64,000 nt of DNA from Labrys miyagiensis (GTDB taxonomy: Bacteria; Pseudomonadota; Alphaproteobacteria; Rhizobiales; Labraceae), in contig NZ_BSPC01000054.1 in NCBI RefSeq assembly GCF_030160835.1, positions 124,001-188,000 of the forward strand, read 5' to 3'. This document shows positions 25,558 through 33,811 of this stretch, piece by piece. Numbering within the stretch: position 1 is the stretch's first letter; each line of letters begins with the position of its first letter. The position numbers and the translations under genes were made by a program. The notes beneath the pieces were generated by a model. The model saw nothing but the letters and a program-made list of their open reading frames with translations. It was not told where the DNA came from and searched no databases.

Positions 25558-25633
25558 CCTGGGACCGCAGGCGCCTCGCCTGCTCTTGGAAACGATGCGG
25601 TTCAAGAGCAGGCGAGACGCCTGCGGTCCCAGG
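25558..25633. repeat. Hairpin repeat, CTTGGAAACG-loop family
   Basis: CCTGGGACCGCAGGCG pairs with CGCCTGCGGTCCCAGG, with CTTGGAAACG in the loop. A half-copy (AGGCAAGGATGCCTGCGATC) follows at about 25676. The arms are nearly identical to the copy at 7180-7256. Confidence 0.9.
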
Positions 25634-25710
25634 AGCGCTTCCGACGCTTTCGTACACATGCTGAAGGAAAGAGCAGGCAAGGATGCCTGCGATCCCGGGA
25701 AGGTGCCCAG

Positions 25711-26709
25711 TCACACCCTCTCCCACGCCTCGCTCTTCTCCGAGCGGAACAGCGCGTCGATGATCTTCATGTTCTGCACGGCGTCTGCCGGCCCGTAGGG
25801 CAGCTTGATCTCGCCCCGCACGGCCTTCGAAAAAGCCTCCGCCTGCTCGGCATATTGGTCGACGGGGTGGATCATCTCCGGCACCACCGAGGCATCACCC
25901 AGCTTGGAGCCGTCGTCGGTGAGCACGGTCACCGCTTCCATCTGTGGAGCATTGAAGGGGATGGTGATCTGGAAGCGCTTCTTCGTGCCGACGATATCGA
26001 CGCGCTGCAGGGGCGTGAGCTGGGTGGAGCAGGTGAATTCCGTCCGCCGCCCGCCGCCGAAATCGAGGATGGCCGAGGCGAGGCGGTCGACGCCCGTGTG
26101 GGGATCGCGGTCGACCAGCGCGATGACGCGTTGCGGCTCGGCCTCGAAGATGAAGCGGCCCGCGACGATCGGGTAGCAGCCGATATCCATGATGCCGCCG
26201 CCGCCGATGTCGAGCTGGTTGCGGATATTAGCCGGATCGTCATTGTAATAGGAGAAGAAGCACTGGATGGCACGGACCTCGCCAAGCTCGCCCGAGCGGG
26301 CAGCGTCCCGCGCGCGCAGCCATTGCGGATGGAAACGCACCATGAAGGCCTCCATCACCAGCCGGTCCTGCGGCAGAGAGAGCAACTTCTCGGCATCGGC
26401 GGCGTCGAGACCGACGGGCTTTTCGCACAGCACATGCTTGCCAGCCGCCACCGCCTGCAAAGTCAGCGGCACGTGAAGGTGGTTAGGTAGAGGATTATAG
26501 ACCGCCTCGATGTCGGGATCATCAAGCATCTCCTCATAGGAGCCATAGGCCTTGGGGATGCCGAGCTCCCTGGCCGCCTCCTGCGCCCGGGCGAGATCGC
26601 GCGAGGCGATGGCGACGACTTCCGCCGACGGCGCCCGCTGGATGCCTGGAATCACCTTGCCGGTGCCGATCCTGGCGGTTGAAATGATACCCCAACGCGT
26701 CTTGGCCAT
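25711..26709 (-). CDS. Gfo/Idh/MocA-family oxidoreductase
   Basis: A 332-aa NAD(P)-dependent oxidoreductase acting on a sugar, cyclitol or related polyol. The N-terminal Rossmann motif is WGIISTARIGTGKVIPGI. The family signature AAGKHVLCEKPVG, with the catalytic-region Lys, lies at about residue 95. The C-terminal domain has GGGGIMDIGCYPI, the catalytic-region sequence of the family. The substrate cannot be named. It is a single gene followed and preceded by hairpin repeats. Confidence 0.88.
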   Translation of the reverse strand: MAKTRWGIISTARIGTGKVIPGIQRAPSAEVVAIASRDLARAQEAARELGIPKAYGSYEEMLDDPDIEAVYNPLPNHLHVPLTLQAVAAGKHVLCEKPVGLDAADAEKLLSLPQDRLVMEAFMVRFHPQWLRARDAARSGELGEVRAIQCFFSYYNDDPANIRNQLDIGGGGIMDIGCYPIVAGRFIFEAEPQRVIALVDRDPHTGVDRLASAILDFGGGRRTEFTCSTQLTPLQRVDIVGTKKRFQITIPFNAPQMEAVTVLTDDGSKLGDASVVPEMIHPVDQYAEQAEAFSKAVRGEIKLPYGPADAVQNMKIIDALFRSEKSEAWERV

Positions 26710-26784
26710 GGCGGCCTCCTCCCTGAATAGTCTGACTTATCGGTTGGACTATTCTTGGCATGGGGAAGCAGGGGAAGGAAGCCC

Positions 26785-26895
26785 CTGGGAGCATTCCGGG
26801 TGCACGGGCATCTTGCCCGTTCTTGAACCGGCGCGCTTGAAGGTTGGGAAGAACGGGCAAGATGCCCGTGCACCCGGAAAAACCGGCGCTCCCAG
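26785..26895. repeat. Hairpin repeat, CGGGCATC-arm type, between the oxidoreductase and putA
   Basis: Inner arms TTCCGGGTGCACGGGCATCT and AGATGCCCGTGCACCCGGAA are perfect. Outer arms CTGGGAGC and GCTCCCAG extend the hairpin. The arms match the copy at 22165-22246. Its right edge lies at the putA stop codon. Confidence 0.9.
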
Positions 26896-26896
26896 C

Positions 26897-29800
26897 CTAC
26901 TCCTCGCCCATCGCGATCAGGCTGGCGTTGCCGCCGGCAGCCGCGGTGTTCACCGCCACCACCTGCTCGGAAGCGAAGCGCTTGAGGTAGTTCGGGCCGC
27001 CCGCCTTCGGGCCGGTGCCGGAGAGGCCGACGCCGCCGAAGGGCTGCGTGCCGACCACGGCGCCGATCATGTTGCGATTCACATAGATATTGCCCGCCGG
27101 CATGCGCTCCGTCACCGCCTCGATGGTGCTATCGATGCGGGTATGAACGCCGAGCGTCAGGCCGTAGCCGCTGGCGGCGATGGCATCGAGCAGGGCGTCG
27201 AGCTTGCCGGCCTTCCAGCGCACCACATGCAGCACCGGCCCGAACACCTCGCGCTTGAGGTCCTCGACCTTGCCGATCTCGAAGATATGCGGCCCGACGA
27301 AAGTGCCCTCGGCGGGCGCCTTGGTGGCAAGACGGGTCTTGGCGGTCTTCGAGATCTCGGCGATATGAGCTTCGAGCCCGGTCTTGGCCTCGGCGTCGAT
27401 CACCGGGCCGATCTGCACCGAGAGGTCGCGCGGGTCGCCGAGCTTCAGCTCCTCCGCCGCGCCCTTGATCATGGTGACGATCTTGTCGGCGACATCGTCC
27501 TGCACGCACAGCAGGCGCAGGGCCGAGCAGCGCTGGCCGGCCGAGCGGAAGGCAGAGAGCACGACATCGTCGGCCACCTGCTCGGGCAGCGCGGTGGCAT
27601 CCACGATCATGGCGTTGATGCCACCGGTCTCGGCGATCAGCGGCACGATGGCAGCGTTCTTGGCGGCGAGCGCCCGGTTGATCGCCCAGGCCGTCTCGGT
27701 CGAGCCGGTGAAGGCGACGCCTGCCACGGCGGCATTGTTGATGAGGGCGGCGCCGATGCGGCCGTCTCCCGGCACGAACTGGATCACCGAACCAGGTACG
27801 CCGGCTTCCAGCAGGATTTTCACCGCCTCATGGGCGATCAGCGGCGTCTGCTCGGCGGGCTTGGCGACCACGGCATTGCCGGCGGCGAGCGCCGCCGCGA
27901 CCTGGCCGAGGAAGATCGCCAGCGGGAAGTTCCAGGGGCTGATGCACACGAACACGCCGCGCCCACGATGAACAAGGCGGTTCTCTTCACCCGTGGGGCC
28001 AGGCATGGCCTCGCCCTCCGCAAAGAGCTTGCGGGCCTGGGCGGCGTAATAGCGGCAGAAATCGACCGCCTCGCGCAGCTCGGCAATGGCATCGTCGATA
28101 GTCTTGCCGGCCTCGACTTGCAGGAGCGACAGGAGCGGGCCGCGGCGGGCCTCCATCAGATTGGCGGCATTGTCGAGCGCGGCGGCACGCCTGGCGACAT
28201 CGGTGCGGTCCCAGGCACGGAAGCCGGCGGCGGCAATTTTCATCGCCTCGCGCGCCTGGTCCTCCCCGGCCTCGACCACGCTGCCGGCCACCGTCTTGCC
28301 GTCCACGGGCGAGATCACCGGCCGTGCCTTGCCGGACACCGGCTTGCCGTTGATCAGGGGCGTGGCGTCGACCTTGCCGCCCTTGGCAAGGTCGGCCTGC
28401 AGGCGGGCGAGATCCTCGCGCGACCCAAGCTCGACGCCATCGGAATTGTCGCGCTCCTCGCCATAAAGCTGGCTCGGCATCGGGATCCGGACGTGGCGGG
28501 CCTTGCGGGCATTGCCGATCTGGATTTCGGGCCGGCGCAACAGGCTCGATATCGGCACGGCGGGATCGGCCGCCACCGAGACGAAGTTCGAATTGGCGCC
28601 GTTCTCGAGCAGGCGCCGCACCAGATAGGCGAGCAGGTCGGCATGACCACCGACCGGGGCATAGACGCGGCAGGCGGTGGCGGGGCGCTCCTTCATCAGG
28701 GCCTTGTAGGCAAGATCGCCCATGCCGTGCAGGCGCTGGAACTCATAGCCCTCGGTGCCGCCAGCAAGCTCGACGATGGTGGCGATCGAGAGCGCATTGT
28801 GGGTGGCGAATTGCGGATAGATGTGCGGCCGCGCGTCCAGCATGCGACGGGCGCAGTGGATGTAGTTGAGGTCGGTCACGGCCTTGCGGGTGAAAACGGG
28901 ATAGTCTTCGAGGCCCCGTTCCTGGGCGCGCTTCACCTCGGTGTCCCAATAAGCACCCTTGACCAGGCGCACCATCAGACGGCGGCCGAGAGACTTGGCC
29001 AGCGCCTCGACATATTCGATCACCGCGAAGGCGCGCTTCTGATAGGCCTGGATGGCGAGGCCGAAGCCGATCCAGCCTTCCAGGGCAGGATCCGCCAGCA
29101 CGGCGGCGATGACGTCGAGCGAGAGTTCGAGGCGGTCGGCCTCCTCGGCGTCGATGGTGAAATTGAGATCGTAGCCCTTGGCCTTGCGGGCGAGTTCCTG
29201 CACCAGCGGCACGAGCTCCGCCATCACGCGGTCACGGCTGAGGGCCTCGTAGCGCGGATGCAGCGCCGAGAGCTTGACGGAAATGCCGGGACGGGCGGGC
29301 AGCGCCTGCTTGCCGGCCGCGCGGCCGATGGCATCGATGGCGTCGCTGTAGCTCTTGAAATAGCGCCTTGCGTCCTCGGCCGTGCGGGCGCCCTCGCCCA
29401 GCATATCGAAGGAATAGCGAAAGCCCCTGCCCTCGCCGGAGGCGGCGCGCTTGAGGGCGTCGCCGATGGTCTGGCCCAGCACGAAATGCGAGCCGAGCAC
29501 CTTCATGGCCTGGCGCGTGGCGGTGCGCACTGCCGGCAGGCCGATGCGCTTGGCAAGCGAGGCGACGATGCCTTCCGGCGTCTCGCCGGGCTGGATCACG
29601 CGGGCGGTGATGCCGAGCGCCCAGGCCGAAGCAGCCACCAGACGCGCCTCGGATTTGGTCTCGCGATTGGCCCAGTCGCCCTGGCCGAGCTTGTCCTCGA
29701 TGAGGGCATCGGCCGTCTCCTTGTCGGGCACGCGCAGCAGCGCCTCGGCCAGGATCATCAGGGCCAGGCCCTCCTTGGTGGAGAGCGAATATTCGCGCAG

Positions 29801-29980
29801 GAAGTCCTCGATGCCGCCGATCGAGCCGACGCCCTTGCGGATCGCCTCGATCAGGCGGGTGGCGGTGGCATCGATGCGAGCCTGGCCCGCCTGGTCGATG
29901 GCGGGATCGGCCAGCAATTGCGCCACGATGGTGGAATCGTCGGCGGCATAAGGGGCATGGAACTGCGGCATGACAGGCAT
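26897..29980 (-). CDS. putA: Bifunctional proline dehydrogenase / glutamate-semialdehyde dehydrogenase PutA
   Basis: A 1027-aa enzyme that oxidises proline to glutamate in two steps with channelling of P5C. The N-terminal half is the FAD proline dehydrogenase barrel (FDMLGEGARTAEDARRYF, FATHNALSIATIVELAG, YAPVGGHADLLAYLVRRLLE). The C-terminal half is the aldehyde dehydrogenase (WNFPLAIFLGQVAAALAAGN, FTGSTETAWAINRAL, LIAETGGINAM, and the catalytic Cys in GQRCSALRLL). There is no N-terminal ribbon-helix-helix, so it does not self-regulate. The start was set at ATG 29980 with GGGAG upstream rather than the earlier GTG. The divergent Lrp-type gene is the likely activator. Confidence 0.96.
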   Translation of the reverse strand: MPVMPQFHAPYAADDSTIVAQLLADPAIDQAGQARIDATATRLIEAIRKGVGSIGGIEDFLREYSLSTKEGLALMILAEALLRVPDKETADALIEDKLGQGDWANRETKSEARLVAASAWALGITARVIQPGETPEGIVASLAKRIGLPAVRTATRQAMKVLGSHFVLGQTIGDALKRAASGEGRGFRYSFDMLGEGARTAEDARRYFKSYSDAIDAIGRAAGKQALPARPGISVKLSALHPRYEALSRDRVMAELVPLVQELARKAKGYDLNFTIDAEEADRLELSLDVIAAVLADPALEGWIGFGLAIQAYQKRAFAVIEYVEALAKSLGRRLMVRLVKGAYWDTEVKRAQERGLEDYPVFTRKAVTDLNYIHCARRMLDARPHIYPQFATHNALSIATIVELAGGTEGYEFQRLHGMGDLAYKALMKERPATACRVYAPVGGHADLLAYLVRRLLENGANSNFVSVAADPAVPISSLLRRPEIQIGNARKARHVRIPMPSQLYGEERDNSDGVELGSREDLARLQADLAKGGKVDATPLINGKPVSGKARPVISPVDGKTVAGSVVEAGEDQAREAMKIAAAGFRAWDRTDVARRAAALDNAANLMEARRGPLLSLLQVEAGKTIDDAIAELREAVDFCRYYAAQARKLFAEGEAMPGPTGEENRLVHRGRGVFVCISPWNFPLAIFLGQVAAALAAGNAVVAKPAEQTPLIAHEAVKILLEAGVPGSVIQFVPGDGRIGAALINNAAVAGVAFTGSTETAWAINRALAAKNAAIVPLIAETGGINAMIVDATALPEQVADDVVLSAFRSAGQRCSALRLLCVQDDVADKIVTMIKGAAEELKLGDPRDLSVQIGPVIDAEAKTGLEAHIAEISKTAKTRLATKAPAEGTFVGPHIFEIGKVEDLKREVFGPVLHVVRWKAGKLDALLDAIAASGYGLTLGVHTRIDSTIEAVTERMPAGNIYVNRNMIGAVVGTQPFGGVGLSGTGPKAGGPNYLKRFASEQVVAVNTAAAGGNASLIAMGEE

Positions 29981-30055
29981 TTCGGGAACTCCCTTGGAGA
30001 TGCTGGAATCTCGCACTGATCGCGTAGTTTTTCGACGGCGATTTTTGGAGTTTGG

Positions 30056-30089
30056 TAGTGATAGTCACTAGCTTTTGTTATAGTGATAG
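30056..30089. promoter_or_regulatory. Putative PutR (Lrp-type) operator in the putA-putR intergenic region
   Basis: TAGTGA-TAG-TCACTA is a perfect 15-nt dyad at 30056-30070. The word TAGTGATAG recurs at 30081-30089, 25 nt on, in the same orientation. The local sequence is AT-rich, as Lrp/AsnC sites tend to be, and lies 76-109 nt upstream of the putA start. Confidence 0.5.
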
Positions 30090-30114
30090 CGATATTCGCG
30101 GAAGGCGCGGTTTT

Positions 30115-30190
30115 GGTGTGCCGACCTCCAGGTCGGCACTCTTCTCCGCCGTGCGATGCGCAAAAGTGCCGACCTGGAGGTCGGCACACC
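30115..30190. repeat. Hairpin repeat inserted in the putA-putR control region
   Basis: GGTGTGCCGACCTCCAGGTC and GACCTGGAGGTCGGCACACC are perfect arms around a loop of about 36 nt. Each arm also has its own small dyad (GACCTCCAGGTC). It lies between the operator and the putR start at 30204. Confidence 0.85.
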
Positions 30191-30203
30191 GAGCCCGAGC
30201 CCC

Positions 30204-30674
30204 ATGCCAGAACCATCCTCCATCGACCGCACCGACCGCAAGATCATGCGCCTCCTGCAGGCCGATGGACGCCTCGCCACCGTCGAACTCGCCGAGCGCA
30301 TCGGCCTCTCCCCCACCGCCACCACCGAACGGGTCAAGCGCCTGACACGCGAGGGCTTCATCACCGGTTTCGGCGCACGCCTCGATGCCGGCAAGCTCGA
30401 CCGCGCCTTCCTCGTCTTCGTGGAAGTGCTGCTCGACAAGACCACGCCCGATGTCTTCGACCGCTTTGCCGACGCCGTGCGCCGCACGCCCGACGTCGCC
30501 GAATGCCACATGGTGGCCGGCGGCTTCGACTATCTCCTCAAGGTGCGCGTGGCCGACATGGCCGCCTACCGTAACTTCCTCGGCGACGCGCTGTGGACCG
30601 TGCCCGGGGTCAGGGAGACCCGGACCTATACGGTGATGGAGGAAGTGAAGGCCGATCAGGGCCTGCCGGTGTAA
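30204..30674 (+). CDS. putR: Lrp/AsnC-family regulator, probably PutR
   Basis: A 156-aa Lrp-type regulator with an N-terminal helix-turn-helix (LLQADGRLATVELAERIGLS) and a C-terminal RAM/AsnC ligand-binding domain (VAECHMVAGGFDYLLKVRV). It is divergent from putA, as PutR is in Agrobacterium and other alphaproteobacteria, where it activates putA in response to proline. The start was set at ATG 30204 (MPEPSSIDRTDRKIM) because the upstream extension is translated from a hairpin repeat. Confidence 0.87.
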   Translation: MPEPSSIDRTDRKIMRLLQADGRLATVELAERIGLSPTATTERVKRLTREGFITGFGARLDAGKLDRAFLVFVEVLLDKTTPDVFDRFADAVRRTPDVAECHMVAGGFDYLLKVRVADMAAYRNFLGDALWTVPGVRETRTYTVMEEVKADQGLPV

Positions 30675-30818
30675 GGCGTACCCGCCTCAAACAGGTCAGG
30701 GAAGCATTCGCCGCAAAGGGATCGGCGGGAGACGCCGTTCCATGTGCTGGATCGCACAGGCCGGGGCATTTGGGTCATGCGATGTAACCCAGGTCACAAT
30801 ACCAAAAGGCAGCGGCAG

Positions 30819-31133
30819 ATGCCTCGACGTCAGGTCCATGATCTCGATAATCTGAAACAACTCATCGAAGACCAGGAAGCACAGGGTATTCGCTTTCAGT
30901 TCCTGGGTTGGGCGATCCGGTTGCCGGACGGCGAATTCGCCTATGGCGCCCATACGCAATACGGCATCACCACACGAAAGCTCGTGATCACGCAGGATCA
31001 AGCCGAAGCTCGCCGCCTTGCGAAGAAGAACCGCGGCGAACTGGTGGAATACTGGACGACGCCAAAGGTGACCCTGGCCATCGCCCGAAAGGGCAGTGAA
31101 GCTGTGTGGTGGGATGCCAAGGTCACGGCGTGA
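30819..31133 (+). CDS. Hypothetical protein, 104 aa
   Basis: A small soluble protein with regular codon use and no signal peptide or membrane segment. Recognisable stretches are FQFLGWAIRLPDGEFAYGAH and TRKLVITQDQAEARRLAKKN. I do not recognise the family. The start ATG 30819 is uncertain, since an in-frame ATG at 30777 is also possible. It overlaps the 3' end of a convergent GNAT gene by 11 nt. Confidence 0.55.
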   Translation: MPRRQVHDLDNLKQLIEDQEAQGIRFQFLGWAIRLPDGEFAYGAHTQYGITTRKLVITQDQAEARRLAKKNRGELVEYWTTPKVTLAIARKGSEAVWWDAKVTA

Positions 31134-31647
31134 CGCCGCCAGGCGCCTCGGGAGACAATTTTCGGTAGAGAACGCATGGCTGGTCGTGAAAGACGACATC
31201 ACGCTCGAACAGGAAACCCGCTTTCTCCAGAACATGGCGGGAAGCGGCATGCGAGACGAAGACCACGCCGACCAGCGAAGAAAGGCCCAGCCGCTGGAAT
31301 CCCACCTCGAGCAACGCCTTGGTGATCTCACTTGCCAGGCCCATTCCCCAGAAAGATCGCTTCAAGGCGTAGGCAATCTCCACCTCCCGCGCATCCTCGA
31401 CCACGACGTGCCGGATGCCGGCACGTGCAACGAACTTGCCGTCCGATGTCCGCCAGGTCCAGAGCCCGAATCCGTAACGATCCCAATGGGCCAGGCTGGT
31501 TTCGAGATAGGCCGTGGTCACCGTGGGCGAGCGCACGCCACCCAGATAGCGTGAAACATCCGGGTCGAGATGAAGCGCGACGAGATCATCAAGGTCCGCA
31601 TGTTTGAGCCTTTGGGCGGTCAGTCTTTCGGTCGTCCAAATTTCCAT
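31123..31647 (-). CDS. GNAT-family N-acetyltransferase (RimJ/RimL type)
   Basis: A 174-aa acetyltransferase of the Acetyltransf_3 type. It opens with TERLTAQRLKHADLDDLVAL, has the acetyl-CoA loop ALKRSFWGMGLASEITKALL around residue 97 and ends with ASRHVLEKAGFLFERDV. The start ATG 31647 gives the standard opening; 22 upstream residues in frame were dropped. The acceptor is unknown. Confidence 0.85.
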   Translation of the reverse strand: MEIWTTERLTAQRLKHADLDDLVALHLDPDVSRYLGGVRSPTVTTAYLETSLAHWDRYGFGLWTWRTSDGKFVARAGIRHVVVEDAREVEIAYALKRSFWGMGLASEITKALLEVGFQRLGLSSLVGVVFVSHAASRHVLEKAGFLFERDVVFHDQPCVLYRKLSPEAPGGVTP

Positions 31648-31770
31648 GATGCGGGCACCGCGCAATTCGGCCATAAAGCCCCGAAATAGCATAGAGATTG
31701 CTCCGGGCCGCAACCATCTCGCGCCACCGTGGTATTCCTTTGCCCCGCAATGCAGGAGGAACTTGCTTCC

Positions 31771-32055
31771 ATGTCCAGCGACAGACCCCGCCGGCCGAGC
31801 GATCCGTGGAAAACTGCGGAGTCAGCCTTCAAGCCGAAGGTTCCCAAGGCGGCGAGCCCGGCCCCAAAGAAACCGGCCATCCCCAATGCCAAGGAACTTG
31901 TCTCGCTGCGGCTCGACCGGGACGTGATCGAGCACTATCAGGCTGAGGGCCTCGGCTGGCAGGATCGCATCAACGCCATCCTGCGCGAGGCCTCCGGCAT
32001 CGACCAGGCCGAGGGGCTGCGCCCGGATCAGCTCAATGCGGAGAACGACGGCTGA
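31771..32055 (+). CDS. BrnA-like (DUF4415) antitoxin-type protein, no toxin adjacent
   Basis: A 94-aa protein. The first 45 residues are basic and Pro/Lys-rich. The rest has the BrnA/DUF4415 signature VSLRLDRDVIEHYQAEGLGW followed by QDRINAILR, a ribbon-helix-helix-like DNA-binding tail. AGGAGGA lies ten bases before ATG 31771. BrnA normally pairs with an upstream brnT toxin. None is visible here: the gene upstream is a GNAT on the other strand. It may be an orphan or solitary antitoxin, or may work as a small repressor. Confidence 0.7.
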   Translation: MSSDRPRRPSDPWKTAESAFKPKVPKAASPAPKKPAIPNAKELVSLRLDRDVIEHYQAEGLGWQDRINAILREASGIDQAEGLRPDQLNAENDG

Positions 32056-32064
32056 GGCGCCCCC

Positions 32065-32475
32065 TCAGCTCTTCACTTGGAATTCCGGATCGGCCGGAAT
32101 CTGCATGGCCGTGACGAGGTGGTTGGTCTTGCCGGCAAGGCCGATCACCGCCAGGAGCTCGCCATATTGAGCATCGGACATGCCTCTCGCGCGGGCCGCT
32201 GCGGTGTGCGAGTGGACGCAATATTGGCAGCCATTGGCGGTGGAGACGGCGATATAGATCATCTCTCGCACCAGCGGATCGAGAGCCCCCTCGCCCACCA
32301 TTACCGCCTTCACATCCTCCCAGGTTCGCTTCAGCAGCACGGGATCATTGGCGAGGCCGCGCCAGAAATTGTTGACGAAATCGGATTTGCGCGTGGCGCG
32401 GATGTCGTCGAACACCGCCCGCGCGGTGGGAATGGCGGCGACCTCGGCATCGGTGAGCAGCTTTACGGTGGCCAT
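32065..32475 (-). CDS. Carboxymuconolactone decarboxylase-family (AhpD-like) protein
   Basis: A 136-aa all-helical protein of the CMD family. The redox-type motif NGCQYCVHSHTAAARARGM (CxxC followed by His) near residue 81 suggests alkylhydroperoxidase or disulfide-reductase activity rather than lactone decarboxylation. It lies downstream of the sugar ABC operon on the same strand, separated from it by a hairpin repeat, so co-transcription is possible but not shown. Confidence 0.87.
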   Translation of the reverse strand: MATVKLLTDAEVAAIPTARAVFDDIRATRKSDFVNNFWRGLANDPVLLKRTWEDVKAVMVGEGALDPLVREMIYIAVSTANGCQYCVHSHTAAARARGMSDAQYGELLAVIGLAGKTNHLVTAMQIPADPEFQVKS

Positions 32476-32493
32476 GAGGGACTCCAGAAGTGA

Positions 32494-32577
32494 ATCGGGG
32501 GGCGGGTCTTCAGACCCGGCTCTCTTCTTCAGAGGACGGTTGTTCCAAAAGCCGGGTCTGAAGACCCGCCCCCCGAT
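32494..32577. repeat. Hairpin repeat at the 3' end of the sugar ABC operon
   Basis: ATCGGGGGGCGGGTCTTCAG pairs with CTGAAGACCCGCCCCCCGAT, and each arm contains GGGTCTTCAGACCC-like inner dyads. The right edge touches the stop codon of the ABC ATPase gene, so it may stop or trim the operon transcript before the AhpD-like gene. Confidence 0.85.
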
Positions 32578-33626
32578 TATCCCAACCGATCCCCGCTTGC
32601 CGCATCGAACAGATGCAACGCCCGGTCGTCAAAGCCGATGCCGATCTTCTCGCCGATCTCGCGCTGGAAATCCTTGTCGACCTTCACGGTGACGGTGGAG
32701 GAAGCGCAGCGGCAGGTCACGAGCGAGTGGTCGCCGATCAGCTCGGTGGCGAAGACCTCGCCGGCGAACTTGCCGAGTTCCGGCGTCGTCACCCGGCAAT
32801 CCTCCGGCCGGATGCCGACGACGGCCTTGGCCGCGCTGGCATGGCTAGGCGTGCCGAAACTGCCAGCGGGCGAGGAGAAGCCACCATCTTTCAATTCGCC
32901 CTCGAGGAAGTTCATCGGCGGCGAACCGATGAAGCCGGCAACGAAGAGATTGGCGGGCCGGTTGTAGATGTTGGCGGGCGTATCGAGCTGCTGCAGCACG
33001 CCCTTGTCAAGCAGGGCGACACGGTGCGCAAGCGTCATCGCTTCCACCTGGTCATGCGTGACATAGATGGTGGTGATGCCGAGCTCGTGCTGCATATGCT
33101 TCAGCTCGGCCCGCATATGACCGCGCAATTTGGCGTCAAGGTTGGAGAGCGGCTCGTCCATCAGGAAGGCGGCGGGGCGGCGGATGATGGCGCGGGCGAG
33201 CGCCACGCGCTGGCGCTGGCCGCCGGAAAGCTGGCGAGGATACCGGTCAAGCAACTGGTCGAGCTGCACCTGGCGGGCGACATCCTTCACCGCCGCCTCG
33301 ATCTCGGCCTTGGGATGTTTGCGCACCGTCAGCGGGTAGGCAATGTTGGCAAACACAGTCTTGTGCGGATAGAGCGCATAGGACTGAAACACCATGGCGA
33401 TGTCGCGATATTTCGGCAGGATGTTGGTGACGTCGCGCTCGCCGATCCGCACGATGCCGGAGGTGACGGTCTCCAGCCCCGCGATCATGCGCAGCGCCGT
33501 GGTCTTGCCCGAGCCCGAGGCGCCGAGCAGCACCAGGAACTCCCCGTCCTTCACATCGAGGTCGAGGCCTTTGACGACATCGACCGCGCCGAACGACTTG
33601 TGGATGTTCTGCAGCGTCACTTGCAT
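32577..33626 (-). CDS. ABC transporter ATP-binding protein (UgpC/MalK-like)
   Basis: A 349-aa CUT1-family ATPase. Motifs are Walker A GASGSGKTT, the ABC signature LSGGQRQRVALARA, Walker B AFLMDEPLSNLDAK and the switch His in IYVTHDQVEAMTLA. The C-terminal 110 residues form the TOBE/MalK regulatory domain (VGIRPEDCRV). It energises the two permeases encoded upstream on the same strand, from which it is separated by an inverted repeat at 33676-33782. The substrate is probably a sugar or polyol. Confidence 0.93.
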   Translation of the reverse strand: MQVTLQNIHKSFGAVDVVKGLDLDVKDGEFLVLLGASGSGKTTALRMIAGLETVTSGIVRIGERDVTNILPKYRDIAMVFQSYALYPHKTVFANIAYPLTVRKHPKAEIEAAVKDVARQVQLDQLLDRYPRQLSGGQRQRVALARAIIRRPAAFLMDEPLSNLDAKLRGHMRAELKHMQHELGITTIYVTHDQVEAMTLAHRVALLDKGVLQQLDTPANIYNRPANLFVAGFIGSPPMNFLEGELKDGGFSSPAGSFGTPSHASAAKAVVGIRPEDCRVTTPELGKFAGEVFATELIGDHSLVTCRCASSTVTVKVDKDFQREIGEKIGIGFDDRALHLFDAASGDRLG

Positions 33627-33675
33627 TCGTTTGATCCGATTTCATGCGGGCGGGATAAAGGCATGGCGCGAGCAA

Positions 33676-33782
33676 CGTCATTCCGGGGCTTCCTAAGGAA
33701 GAACCCGGAATCCATGAACCCCGTCCTGTGATGTTCGTGTTCATGGATTCCGGCTCTTCGCTGCGCTACGGCCGGAATGACG
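33676..33782. repeat. Inverted repeat, CGTCATTCCGG family, inside the sugar ABC operon
   Basis: It has the same outer arms (CGTCATTCCGG and CCGGAATGACG) and inner GGAATCCATGAAC / GTTCATGGATTCC words as the copy at 15363-15467. It lies between the second permease gene and the ATPase gene. Confidence 0.85.
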
Positions 33783-33811
33783 GGCGCGTCCTTTCCCTCC
33801 ACCATCGCATC

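Noticed and set aside
26552-30019. A very long open frame (over 1100 codons) on the plus strand opposite putA
   Set aside because: It is the antisense shadow of putA. The composition is rich in Arg, Ala, Gly and His, as expected from GC-rich codon reversal, and no domain is recognisable.
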